Source: 62-47 sp039808365
GTDB taxonomy: Bacteria > Pseudomonadota > Alphaproteobacteria > Rhizobiales > Xanthobacteraceae
NCBI GenBank assembly: GCA_039808365.1
Contig: JBDHSX010000050.1
Span: forward strand, 1 to 22,725
DNA: 22,725 bases
Direction of reading: 5' to 3'
The notes under the pieces were generated by a model. It saw only the letters and a program-made list of their open reading frames with translations. It had not been told where the DNA came from and made no database searches. Positions within the stretch are counted from its first letter, which is position 1, and each line of letters opens with the position of its first letter. Below, piece by piece: positions 8,691-16,043 of this stretch. A program made the translations under genes and the position numbers.

Positions 8691-9005
8691 CTATTTGATC
8701 GGCGAGAAGTGAGTGCCGACCAAAAGCTTGTTCTCCTGCCTTTCAAAATAGGGCGAGGCAGACCTGAGAAAATCCCGCCATTCCTTGTTTGTCGCGAGCC
8801 TGCTGCGGCGGATCTGACGATCTTCGAGTGAGGCGTATCCCCATAAGTGAACCACCTCGTTGATATTCCCGATTTCGGTCGTGAAGTAACCAATCAACGT
8901 TCCCAGAATCTCCCGATGCACTCCCAGGCCCTTTTCCTCATACAACTTGAGATATTCAGCGACGGTGCCGGGCTTCAGGGTGTAAGTCCGCATTTCCACG
9001 ATCAT
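8691..9005 (-). CDS. NIPSNAP-family protein
   Basis: A 104-residue protein with the NIPSNAP ferredoxin-like fold pattern. It opens MIVEMRTYTLKPGTVAEYL, has a central GTLIGYFTTEIGNINEVVHL, then WGYASLEDR, and ends in a helix with KEWRDFLRSASPYF. These small dimeric alpha+beta-barrel proteins are common in bacterial catabolic operons, where some may act as decarboxylases, isomerases or accessory factors; none is assigned here. AAGGAA lies about 6 bases before the ATG at 9005. It is transcribed away from the binding-protein gene at 9101, with a palindromic operator candidate in the shared promoter region, so it probably belongs to the GntR regulon. Confidence 0.88.
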   Translation of the reverse strand: MIVEMRTYTLKPGTVAEYLKLYEEKGLGVHREILGTLIGYFTTEIGNINEVVHLWGYASLEDRQIRRSRLATNKEWRDFLRSASPYFERQENKLLVGTHFSPIK

Positions 9006-9045
9006 AAAGTTTCCTTCCCTTCTTTATCGACCCTTGACTACAATT

Positions 9046-9063
9046 GACTTTGTATACATAGTC
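9046..9063. promoter_or_regulatory. Candidate GntR operator, site A (transporter / NIPSNAP divergent promoter)
   Basis: GACTTTGTATACATAGTC is palindromic except for one mismatched pair. Its core CTTTGTATACATAG matches 13 of 14 bases with the perfect palindrome in front of the GntR-family gene at 14771-14790. It lies 38 bases before the binding-protein ATG and 41 bases before the NIPSNAP ATG, so a bound repressor could control both. On the minus strand a TTGACT (9065-9060) abuts it, 17 bases before a weak TGTAGT, so the site would cover a promoter spacer. Confidence 0.65.
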
Positions 9064-9100
9064 AAAAAAGCTCAAGGAGAAAAGGTTGCAGGAGAGGAAT

Positions 9101-10429
9101 ATGAAAAAGCCGTTCTGGTCCGCGCTTGGACTTGCCTCGCTTAGACTTGCCTCGTTTTTCGCGCTTGTCTCGCTTGTTCAGCCTGCGCTGGCACAGGACA
9201 AAAACAACGTCTTCAAGCTTGGAATCGTTACGTTCATGTCCGGGCCGGGGGCGGAGTCCTTCGGCGCGCCGAGCTGGTACGCGGCGCAGCGGCTGGTTCA
9301 GGCGCTGAACGAAGGCGGCCAGGTGCCGGCGCCATACGATAAGGTTGGTTTTGGCGGGCTCAAGGTCGATGTCAGCGTCATCGACGAGAGCGGTGGCACG
9401 ACAAAGCAAGTGCAGGAACTCCGAAACGCATTTCAGCGAGACGGCTATGACGCCATTATCGGTTATATCTCGTCGAGCAATTGCCTCGCGGCCGCTCCGG
9501 TTGCGGAAGAGCTGAAAAAACTTCTGATCTTGTTTGATTGTGGCACGCCTCGTATTTTCGAGGACGGAAGCTATCAATACGTTTTCCGGAATTCGTCGCA
9601 CGCGACCATGGATAACGTCGCGCTCGTTCGATACGTCCAGAAGCGCCACATCAAGGTTGATACAGCTGCCGGCATCAACCCGGACTATGCGTATGGTCGC
9701 GACAATTGGAAGGACTTTATCCAAAGTCTGCAGAAGGTCAGCAAGGACACCAAGGTTGCGGCGGAGCTCTGGCCGAAGCTCGGCGCCGGACAATACGGGA
9801 CGGAAATCTCCGCCTTGCAGCAAACAAATCCGAATATCATTCATACCAGTCTTTGGGGTGGCGATCTGCAGGCCTTCATTTTGCAGGCCGCGCCGCGCGG
9901 GCTGTTCAAGGGGCGAGAAGTCGCGATCATGGCCGGCGATCATGTTCTCCACGCCCTTGGCAAGCGCATGCCCGAAGGCGTCATTATTGGCGCGCGCGGC
10001 GTGGGTGGTCCCTTCGCGGTCAAGAGCGCTCTGAACGATTGGTTGGTCAGCAGCACTCAGAAGCACGAGCCCGGCGTCATGCCAAGTCAAGGCCATTACC
10101 GCATGACGCAATCGGTTCTCGGACTCAAAGCTGCGGTGGAAAAGGCGATGGCTGCGAATGGCAACAAGAAGCCGACGACGGAGCAAATCGCGGCTGCCTT
10201 GACGGGCCTTGAATGGGATACGCCTTCCGGGAAAATCAAAATGGCGCTCGGAAACGGGCATCAGGCGATTCAGGCTAACGCGATCGGTCGAACCAAGTGG
10301 GATCCGCAGCGCAACGTCATGACTGTGACGGATGTTGAAACCTTCGCGGCGGAATGCGTCAATCCGCCGCCGGGTGTCAGGTCGGAAGATTGGATCGCGC
10401 AGGGTTTTCCTGGGGCTAAATGTAACTAG
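9101..10429 (+). CDS. HAAT-family ABC transporter periplasmic substrate-binding protein (second system)
   Basis: A 442-residue Peripla_BP_6-family binding protein. A Sec signal peptide covers residues 1-31 (MKKPFW start, long hydrophobic run, PALA-QD cleavage site). The mature protein begins with NNVFKLGIVTFMSGPG, and later segments such as NPDYAYGRDNW and GAGQYGTEISALQQTNPNII are typical of the fold. The ATG at 9101 is preceded by AGGAGAGG at 9090-9097; a TTG at 9086 is a less likely start. The signal-peptide region contains a short internal direct repeat (GACTTGCCTCG twice, 15 bases apart). First gene of a five-gene transporter operon. The ligand is probably the compound processed by the downstream enzymes. 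Confidence 0.92.
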   Translation: MKKPFWSALGLASLRLASFFALVSLVQPALAQDKNNVFKLGIVTFMSGPGAESFGAPSWYAAQRLVQALNEGGQVPAPYDKVGFGGLKVDVSVIDESGGTTKQVQELRNAFQRDGYDAIIGYISSSNCLAAAPVAEELKKLLILFDCGTPRIFEDGSYQYVFRNSSHATMDNVALVRYVQKRHIKVDTAAGINPDYAYGRDNWKDFIQSLQKVSKDTKVAAELWPKLGAGQYGTEISALQQTNPNIIHTSLWGGDLQAFILQAAPRGLFKGREVAIMAGDHVLHALGKRMPEGVIIGARGVGGPFAVKSALNDWLVSSTQKHEPGVMPSQGHYRMTQSVLGLKAAVEKAMAANGNKKPTTEQIAAALTGLEWDTPSGKIKMALGNGHQAIQANAIGRTKWDPQRNVMTVTDVETFAAECVNPPPGVRSEDWIAQGFPGAKCN

Positions 10430-10444
10430 CGAGCTATCCGTCAG

Positions 10445-10467
10445 GCCGGCGCTGTAATGGCGCCGGC
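10445..10467. terminator. Stem-loop between binding-protein and permease genes
   Basis: GCCGGCGC (10445-10452) and GCGCCGGC (10460-10467) form a perfect 8-bp stem with loop TGTAATG, 16 bases after the binding-protein stop. There is no T-tract. In this position a hairpin commonly limits read-through or protects the upstream message, giving more binding protein than permease. Confidence 0.45.
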
Positions 10468-10487
10468 GGGAGCGGGGCGTTGCGGCG

Positions 10488-11435
10488 ATGGCCGTTGCGT
10501 CTCGATGTTGCAAGTCGAAAGGCCGTCAGATCTTGGAACTCGTCACCACCATTCTTATCGACGGCTTGATCGATGCGTCGTGGATCTTCATCGTCGCGGT
10601 CGGGCTGACGCTGATTTTTGGCGTGCTCAACATTCTCAATATCGCGCACGGGAATTTCTATGCGATTGGCGCTTACGCCGCCGCCAACGCCGTCGGCGTC
10701 TATTATTCAGGAGCGGGAGCCAGTATGCCGATGCTGGGCCTCGTGGCCATGACAGTGGCGGCGCTGGTGGTCGCAATCGTGCTTGGACCCTTGCTTGAAC
10801 GCGGTTTGTTTCGCTTCTTCTATCACCGCGATGAAATCGTCCTGGTGCTCGTCACCTATGCGCTGTTCCTGATACTTGAAGACGCAACCAAGCTGATCTG
10901 GGGTGTTAATCCCTACTACGCCTACGAGCCGTACGGCCTGTTTGGCACCGTCAGCATCGGCAAGCTCGATTATGTTGGTTATGATTTCTTCCTGATCGGC
11001 ATGGCGATCGTCATCGGCATTCTGCTCTGGCTTGGTCTGAACCGAACCAGAAGTGGAAAGGTGGTGCTGGCGGTTATTCATGATCGCGAGATGAGCAGCG
11101 CAGCCGGCGTGAATGTGACCAAGATATTCGTGATTTCCTTTACGATCGGGGTATTCCTGGCCGCCTTGGGCGGAGCCTTTACCGCGCCGAAAATATCGGT
11201 GCAGCCCGGTCTTGCTGTCATGGTGGTGCTGTTCAGCTTTGCCGTGGCGGTGATCGGCGGCCTGGGCAGTATCGAAGGCGCGGCGATCGCATCGCTGCTT
11301 GTCGGAATCGCGCGAGCCCTGGCCATCCATCTGGCGCCCTGGGCCGAACTTTTCATCGTTTATCTCGCGATGGCGCTGATGCTCGCGGTGCGTCCGCAGG
11401 GTATCTTTAGTCCTACCGCGCTTCGGAAAATCTGA
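10488..11435 (+). CDS. livH: HAAT-family ABC transporter permease LivH (second system)
   Basis: Inner-membrane permease, 315 residues from the ATG at 10488. A TTG at 10533 (MELVTTILIDGLIDASWIFI, 300 residues) fits the family N-terminus better and may be the true start, since the first 15 residues (MAVASRCCKSKGRQI) are unlike LivH. Hallmarks are GLTLIFGVLNILNIAHGNFY near the first helices, the coupling stretch LAVIHDREMSSAAGVNVTKI, and VAVIGGLGSIEGAAIASLLV near the end. It ends three bases before livM starts, in the same operon. Confidence 0.92.
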   Translation: MAVASRCCKSKGRQILELVTTILIDGLIDASWIFIVAVGLTLIFGVLNILNIAHGNFYAIGAYAAANAVGVYYSGAGASMPMLGLVAMTVAALVVAIVLGPLLERGLFRFFYHRDEIVLVLVTYALFLILEDATKLIWGVNPYYAYEPYGLFGTVSIGKLDYVGYDFFLIGMAIVIGILLWLGLNRTRSGKVVLAVIHDREMSSAAGVNVTKIFVISFTIGVFLAALGGAFTAPKISVQPGLAVMVVLFSFAVAVIGGLGSIEGAAIASLLVGIARALAIHLAPWAELFIVYLAMALMLAVRPQGIFSPTALRKI

Positions 11436-11437
11436 CC

Positions 11438-12400
11438 ATGCTGTCGCGTCTCATGGTGTGGCTTTTGGCGGGCGTGACCCTCGCCATTCTCGTCGCGCTG
11501 GGCGAGGTATTGCCCAGTTGGTGCGTTTTCCTGCTGGTGACCGCGGCCGCCAAGGGGCTCGCCGCGCTCGGGCTCGTTCTTGTCATCCGCACGGGGCTGC
11601 TTTCGTTCGGGCAGGGCCTGTTTTATTGCGCGGGGGGCTATGGGGCCGGCCTTCTCATGCTATGGGGCGGCATAACCGACATGACGTTGCTCGTTCTGGC
11701 CGGCGGCGCGGTCGCCCTGCTATTTGGGTTGCTGACGGCGCCGCTGCTGGCGAGCTACCGCGGGATATTTTTCGCGACACTAACGCTGGCGCTCTCCATG
11801 CTCATGCATGGCGCCTTGACCAAGGCGGACTTCCTCGGCGGATCGGATGGCCTCAACCTGCATTCGCCGACCCTTTTCGGCTTGCGGCCGGCTTCTGCGG
11901 CGGAAGCCGTCCATATGCTCTATCTCTTCTCCAGCGTCCTGGTCGTCGCGGTCGCGGTCGCTTGCCGGCGTCATTTCGATTCCCTGCGCGGCCTTCTTTC
12001 GCTCGCGACACGCGACAACGAGATCCGGGTGGAATATCTCGGCGCGTCGGTTAGCCGTGTGATTTCAGAAAACTTTGTCGCCGCCGCATTTCTCGGGGGA
12101 GTAGGCGGCGCTCTCAATGCGATCGCGGTCGGCCATATCGATCCGGAGCTTGCGTTCTGGACAACGTCCGGTGAATTCGTTTTTGTGGCTATTCTGAGCG
12201 GCTATCTCAGTGTCGCAGCGGTCTTCGCATCCTCGATCTTGCTGGAACTTATCCGCTCATTTTCAAGTCAGTACTTCCCGAACGCTTGGCAGATGTCCCT
12301 GGGCATCTTCATGTTGGCGTCGATCCTGTTCTTGCCGAACGGCATCGGCGGCTTGATCGTGAGACGCAAGGCGTGTGATCCCGGAAAGGATCCGGCATGA
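11438..12400 (+). CDS. livM: HAAT-family ABC transporter permease LivM (second system)
   Basis: A 320-residue inner-membrane permease. It starts two bases after the livH stop, has a first hydrophobic helix from residue 5, and contains the LivM motif RTGLLSFGQGLFYCAGGYGA, where LSFGQG replaces the more usual ISIGHA. Later it has the coupling region ATRDNEIRVEYLGASVSRVI and FLGGVGGALNAIAVGHIDPE. Its last codons overlap the next gene as ATGA (12397-12400), implying translational coupling with livG. Confidence 0.92.
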   Translation: MLSRLMVWLLAGVTLAILVALGEVLPSWCVFLLVTAAAKGLAALGLVLVIRTGLLSFGQGLFYCAGGYGAGLLMLWGGITDMTLLVLAGGAVALLFGLLTAPLLASYRGIFFATLTLALSMLMHGALTKADFLGGSDGLNLHSPTLFGLRPASAAEAVHMLYLFSSVLVVAVAVACRRHFDSLRGLLSLATRDNEIRVEYLGASVSRVISENFVAAAFLGGVGGALNAIAVGHIDPELAFWTTSGEFVFVAILSGYLSVAAVFASSILLELIRSFSSQYFPNAWQMSLGIFMLASILFLPNGIGGLIVRRKACDPGKDPA

Positions 12401-13140
12401 CGGCGGCTTTGGAAGCGAAGCAGCTCAACAAATCGTTTGGTTCGGTGGTCGCGGCGCGCGACATCAGCGTGATCGTCAATCGGTCCGAACGTCTTGGTCT
12501 TATCGGCACAAATGGCGCCGGAAAAACCACATTCGTCAACATCGTAACCGGCTATATCAAACCCGACACCGGGACCGTTCGGCTCGAAGGGCGGGACATT
12601 ACCGGCCACACCCCGCGCTCGATCACACGGGCCGGCGTATGCCGTTCGTTCCAGGTGCCGCAACTCTTTCTGACGCTGACGACGGCACAAAGCCTTGCGG
12701 TGGCATTCGGCATTGCCGACGGTCGGGCGTTCTCTCCCGGTGCATCGATTGATGCGGAGATGGAAGGAAAGGTGGAGAATCTGCTTGAGCGGTTCCGTCT
12801 GATCGATTACCGCAATCGGATGGTGGCGGAACTACCCGGTGGCGTACGCAAATTGATTGATATTGCGATCGCCGTGACTCGCAAGCCCAAGGTTCTTCTG
12901 CTGGACGAGCCGACCAGCGGTGTCGCCGTCGAGGAAAAATTTGCCTTGATGGATATCGTGATGTCCGCGCTCGACAGCGACGTCACCGTGCTCTTTGTTG
13001 AGCACGATATGGACATCGTGTCTCGCTATGCCCAGCGCGTTCTGGCATTCTATGACGGAAAAATCATCGCGGACGATCTTCCCGAGACGGTGTTCGCAAA
13101 CCAGACAGTAAGGACTTTCATCACTGGGACAGCGAATTGA
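12397..13140 (+). CDS. livG: HAAT-family ABC transporter ATP-binding protein LivG (second system)
   Basis: A 247-residue ATPase. Walker A GTNGAGKT is at 37-44, Walker B VLLLDEP at 166-172 and the switch His in VEHDM at 203. The signature is LPGGVRK (146-152) instead of LSGGQ: the signature Ser is Pro, which is unusual because that Ser normally contacts the gamma phosphate of ATP in the dimer. As the partner LivF has a standard LSGGQ, one of the two composite ATP sites may be degenerate. The start overlaps the livM stop by four bases. Confidence 0.92.
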   Translation: MTAALEAKQLNKSFGSVVAARDISVIVNRSERLGLIGTNGAGKTTFVNIVTGYIKPDTGTVRLEGRDITGHTPRSITRAGVCRSFQVPQLFLTLTTAQSLAVAFGIADGRAFSPGASIDAEMEGKVENLLERFRLIDYRNRMVAELPGGVRKLIDIAIAVTRKPKVLLLDEPTSGVAVEEKFALMDIVMSALDSDVTVLFVEHDMDIVSRYAQRVLAFYDGKIIADDLPETVFANQTVRTFITGTAN

Positions 13141-13142
13141 CG

Positions 13143-13784
13143 ATGCTTGAAGCAAACTCGCTATATGTCTCCATCAAGTCGGTGGAAATCCTGCGCGGCA
13201 TCAATATCCGGATTGATGAAGGGGAGATGGTCGGCCTGGTCGGCCGCAATGGTGCCGGCAAGACGACAACCATGCGTGCGCTGATGGGAATCCTGCCGTT
13301 GCGACAGGGAAGCGTCGCTTTTCAAGGCAGAAACATCAACGCGTTCGCCCCCAACAAGCGAGCGGCGCTCGGCATTGGATATATGCCGGAAGATCGGCGG
13401 CTCGTACCTCAATTGACGGTTGAAGAAAATGTTCTTTTGCCGGTCTGGGCGATGAAGCATCTGGACGCCGCCGAGCGGCTGAAGATCGCCTACGACTTTC
13501 TGCCTGAGATCGCCACCATGCGGGATCGGCGTGCGCTTCTGCTCAGCGGCGGTCAGCAGAAGCTCGTGGCGCTTGCGCGTGCGATTGTCGCCGGCACGCG
13601 ATTGTTGTTGCTGGATGAGCCATTCGAGGGAGTTGCGCCTGCACTGTCGCAGCGTCTTTCGGAGGTGATCGGAGCGTTACGCAGCGAAAAGCTTTCGGTG
13701 CTGATTGCTCAGTCCGACGCCAATCACTCTGCCAAGCTGCTGGATCGCAGGTATACGATCGAACGCGGCGCGAATATAACTTAG
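13143..13784 (+). CDS. livF: HAAT-family ABC transporter ATP-binding protein LivF (second system)
   Basis: A 213-residue ATPase, somewhat short for LivF (usually about 230-240). The ATG at 13143 lies two bases after the livG stop; a TTG at 13137 is an alternative. Walker A GRNGAGKT is at 34-41, the signature LSGGQQK at 134-140 and Walker B LLLLDEP at 154-160. The stretch after Walker B, normally LLVEQN in LivF, reads LIAQSD here, so the switch region is altered. The C-terminus ends soon after RRYTIERGANIT, without the usual extra tail. It is the last gene of the transporter operon and converges on the GntR gene. Confidence 0.9.
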   Translation: MLEANSLYVSIKSVEILRGINIRIDEGEMVGLVGRNGAGKTTTMRALMGILPLRQGSVAFQGRNINAFAPNKRAALGIGYMPEDRRLVPQLTVEENVLLPVWAMKHLDAAERLKIAYDFLPEIATMRDRRALLLSGGQQKLVALARAIVAGTRLLLLDEPFEGVAPALSQRLSEVIGALRSEKLSVLIAQSDANHSAKLLDRRYTIERGANIT

Positions 13785-13941
13785 AGGCTCTCGCGTATGA
13801 TCGCGCCAGCACCGGGACTCACCGATTCAGATTTGCCGCATTTGTGACCCGAGCCGGCATTCGCGCTGCTGAAAGCGCTACAGGGCAGGGTTGTGATTCG
13901 CGCATCCAGCTTTCGAGAAACAGGTCGCCGGTCGGGTCATC

Positions 13942-13970
13942 CCTTTGGTCCTGAAGCATTTTGCCAAAGG
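13942..13970. terminator. Possible bidirectional stem-loop between livF and GntR gene
   Basis: CCTTTGG (13942-13948) and CCAAAGG (13964-13970) form a 7-bp perfect stem with a 15-base loop in the 196-base convergent gap. The loop is long and no T-tract follows, so termination is only suggested by location. Nothing else convincing was seen in 13785-13980. Confidence 0.25.
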
Positions 13971-13980
13971 CATGAAACGA

Positions 13981-14766
13981 TCAGTGCGGAATATCGAATT
14001 CAAACAGAAAACTGTCGGAACGGTAGATTGTCAGTCCCGTGAGGAGCGGATTACGGCTCTTGTCGAGGGGCGTGAAGTAAATGAGGCCCATCGGCGTGCC
14101 AGCTTGCAACTGAAACAGATCGACGTGTTCTGCTGACAAGCCAATCGCGCCGAACTCGAAGCGGGATTCGCGCACCCGTATCCTGGCCTTTTCGAGCATT
14201 GGGAACACGAACAATTGGCCAATGCTGTCCTTGATCCGATCGGCGATATCGTCCGAATAGTAGAGGTAGTGCAGGCTAACCGGCTTTTGATCAGCATAAA
14301 CGATCTTCTGATGCCGCCAAATTCGCGTATTGGGCTTGATCTTGAGGCGGCGAGCGGTTTCCTCGGTGGCCTTCACGCGCTCGTGGCTCAATTCGAGAAT
14401 TCGGGGAACGAATCCCGCCCGCGCGATCTCGTCACCGATCGACTGGTCGGTCTTGGCGGCCAGAACGCGATGAATGACCCCTTTTGCCTTGACGAAGACA
14501 CCACGGCCTTGCTCGCCGTACACAAGTCCTTCGTAGGCGAGATCTTTCAAAGCCCGACGAACGGATATCGCGCTGACGCCAAACTCCTGGACGAGATCGT
14601 AGAGGCTCGGAAGCTTGGTGTTCGGCGGATACTGTCCCGAAGTAATGCGCTCGCGCAGCTTGCTCGCGACGTCGCGATACAGGTAATCGCGCGTACCGTT
14701 CTTGATGTTTCCGGCTTTTCGTTCGCTCGTGGTCGTCATGGTGACATGGTTCGAGGGTTGACTCAT
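13981..14766 (-). CDS. GntR-family transcriptional regulator with UTRA domain (HutC subfamily)
   Basis: A 261-residue regulator from the ATG at 14766; an ATG at 14739 (MTTTSERKAGN) is an alternative start. The frame is open to 14967 but the extra residues cross the operator and are not protein-like. The N-terminal winged helix spans about residues 27-94 (LRERITSGQYPPNTKLPSLY, GVSAISVRRALKDLAYEG, GRGVFVKA). A UTRA effector-binding domain covers about 110-258 (RRLKIKPNTRIWRHQKIVYA, HYLYYSDD, RESRFEFGAIGLSAE, LLTGLTIYRSDSFLFEFD). A perfect 20-base palindrome ends four bases upstream of the 14766 start, indicating autoregulation. It probably represses the flanking transporter and hydroxylase operons until an effector binds. 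Confidence 0.93.
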   Translation of the reverse strand: MSQPSNHVTMTTTSERKAGNIKNGTRDYLYRDVASKLRERITSGQYPPNTKLPSLYDLVQEFGVSAISVRRALKDLAYEGLVYGEQGRGVFVKAKGVIHRVLAAKTDQSIGDEIARAGFVPRILELSHERVKATEETARRLKIKPNTRIWRHQKIVYADQKPVSLHYLYYSDDIADRIKDSIGQLFVFPMLEKARIRVRESRFEFGAIGLSAEHVDLFQLQAGTPMGLIYFTPLDKSRNPLLTGLTIYRSDSFLFEFDIPH

Positions 14767-14770
14767 TCGG

Positions 14771-14790
14771 CATCTTTGTATACAAAGATG
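14771..14790. promoter_or_regulatory. Candidate GntR operator, site B (autoregulatory, divergent promoter)
   Basis: CATCTTTGTATACAAAGATG is a perfect 20-base palindrome. It lies immediately upstream of the GntR-family start and 169 bases before the divergent hydrolase GTG. Its core CTTTGTATACAAAG recurs with a single change at site A (9046-9063). The GT..AC half-site arrangement agrees with operators of GntR-superfamily regulators. Confidence 0.72.
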
Positions 14791-14959
14791 ACATGAGACG
14801 CGATCGAATTCCAACCGCGGCATGTGTCCGTATTGGTGCGTCGGCGGGCTCTGCTCTGTCAAGGGTGGAGCGCGCGGAGGTCTGAAGTCCAGTTCAGCAT
14901 CCCTGAAGCAATGATGAGGCGAGCGGATGGATGTATGCTCGCTCAAGTGAGGAAATAGC

Positions 14960-16012
14960 GTGAGCAAATCCGTCGTCGAAACTGTTATCGATCAAGGCAT
15001 CAACCGCTTTCTCGCGGATGGTATCCATTATCGCGATCTCATGGATATTCGAAAGGCTGCGCCGGATTGGGCCTCCTGGCCCGCGACCTGGTCGAAGTGG
15101 GGCGAGGAGGCGGAGAAGCGGGGCGACAAGGCGAAAAGCAGGAGTGAAAAGCTTACGGCTGCCACGGAATATGCGCGCGCATCGCTGCTGCATCACTACA
15201 GCCAGTATCTGTACTTTGACGACATCAAGGAAAAGAAGCGCCTTCACGATCGGAAGGTGGCGGCTTTCACGAAGGCCCTGGGTTTGTTCAATGTGCCATT
15301 CGAGCGTGTCGGCATTCCTTATGACGGCATTGAGATGGCTGCGTATCTTCGCCTTCCGCCCGGTGTGAAAAAGCCGCCCGTCGTGATTTTGCAGGGCGGC
15401 CTCGATACCACGAAAGAGGATTATCTGACGATCAACGATCACTGCATCAACCGCGGGTTAGCAACGCTTGCTTTCGACGGTCCCGGACAGGGAGAAACCG
15501 TGTTCGAACGGTGGTGGCCGACCGACTTCGAGAAATCCGTCATTGCCGTGATCGATTATCTTGAAACGCGCCCCGAGGTGGACAGTCATCGCATCGGTAT
15601 TATCGGCCGCAGCATGGGTGGCTGCTACGCGCCGAAGGCAGCGGCGATCGACGACCGCATCAAGGCGCTATGTGCATGGGGTGTCATGTATCATATGCGC
15701 AATTTGAAGGACGTTCCTGAGCATACCAGGCAAGGGTTCATGTTCGTTACCAACAGCAAGTCCTTTGCTGACATGGAGCGGTTTTTTGAAACCGTCGACC
15801 TCGCGCCTTATGCGCCGAAGATCAAGTGCCCGACCCTGGTCGTGCATGGCGGCCTTGACGCGATCACCCCGCAGGATAATGCTGATCTTCTGCTCAAGGA
15901 TCTCAAGCACGACGTCGAAACGATGATCTGGCCGGATAGCGTGCATTGCTGTCATGACAGATCGCATATTGTTCGTCCCGGAATGGCGGATTTTATGATG
16001 AGAAAGCTGTAG
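14960..16012 (+). CDS. Alpha/beta hydrolase of the FrsA / dihydroxypseudooxynicotine-hydrolase-like group
   Basis: A 350-residue enzyme with a roughly 130-residue helical N-terminal part and a C-terminal alpha/beta-hydrolase core. The nucleophile elbow is GRSMGG with Ser218, the acid is Asp300 in VVHGGLDAITP, and the base is His329 in SVHCCHDRS. FDGPGQGET (172-180) marks the oxyanion region. Length, triad spacing and the HCCH motif resemble 2,6-dihydroxypseudooxynicotine hydrolase, a C-C bond hydrolase of nicotine breakdown. That is motif-level similarity from memory, and an esterase or amidase role is also possible. GAGGAA precedes the GTG start by 5-6 bases. It is the first gene of the operon with the molybdenum hydroxylase, divergent from the GntR gene. 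Confidence 0.88.
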   Translation: MSKSVVETVIDQGINRFLADGIHYRDLMDIRKAAPDWASWPATWSKWGEEAEKRGDKAKSRSEKLTAATEYARASLLHHYSQYLYFDDIKEKKRLHDRKVAAFTKALGLFNVPFERVGIPYDGIEMAAYLRLPPGVKKPPVVILQGGLDTTKEDYLTINDHCINRGLATLAFDGPGQGETVFERWWPTDFEKSVIAVIDYLETRPEVDSHRIGIIGRSMGGCYAPKAAAIDDRIKALCAWGVMYHMRNLKDVPEHTRQGFMFVTNSKSFADMERFFETVDLAPYAPKIKCPTLVVHGGLDAITPQDNADLLLKDLKHDVETMIWPDSVHCCHDRSHIVRPGMADFMMRKL

Positions 16013-16043
16013 CCGAACTTTCGGTTCTCATAGAGTGCACGTG

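Noticed and set aside
13751..13760. Third GTATAC-containing GntR site at the end of the second livF
   Set aside because: Only the six-base centre is shared; flanks are not palindromic and it lies inside coding sequence at an operon end.
13785..13840. Short reading frame MIAPAPGLTDSDLPHL after livF
   Set aside because: Sixteen codons, no ribosome site, no similarity recognised.
14767..14967. N-terminal extension of the GntR gene to 14967
   Set aside because: It runs through the operator palindrome and the divergent promoter, and the residues are not protein-like.
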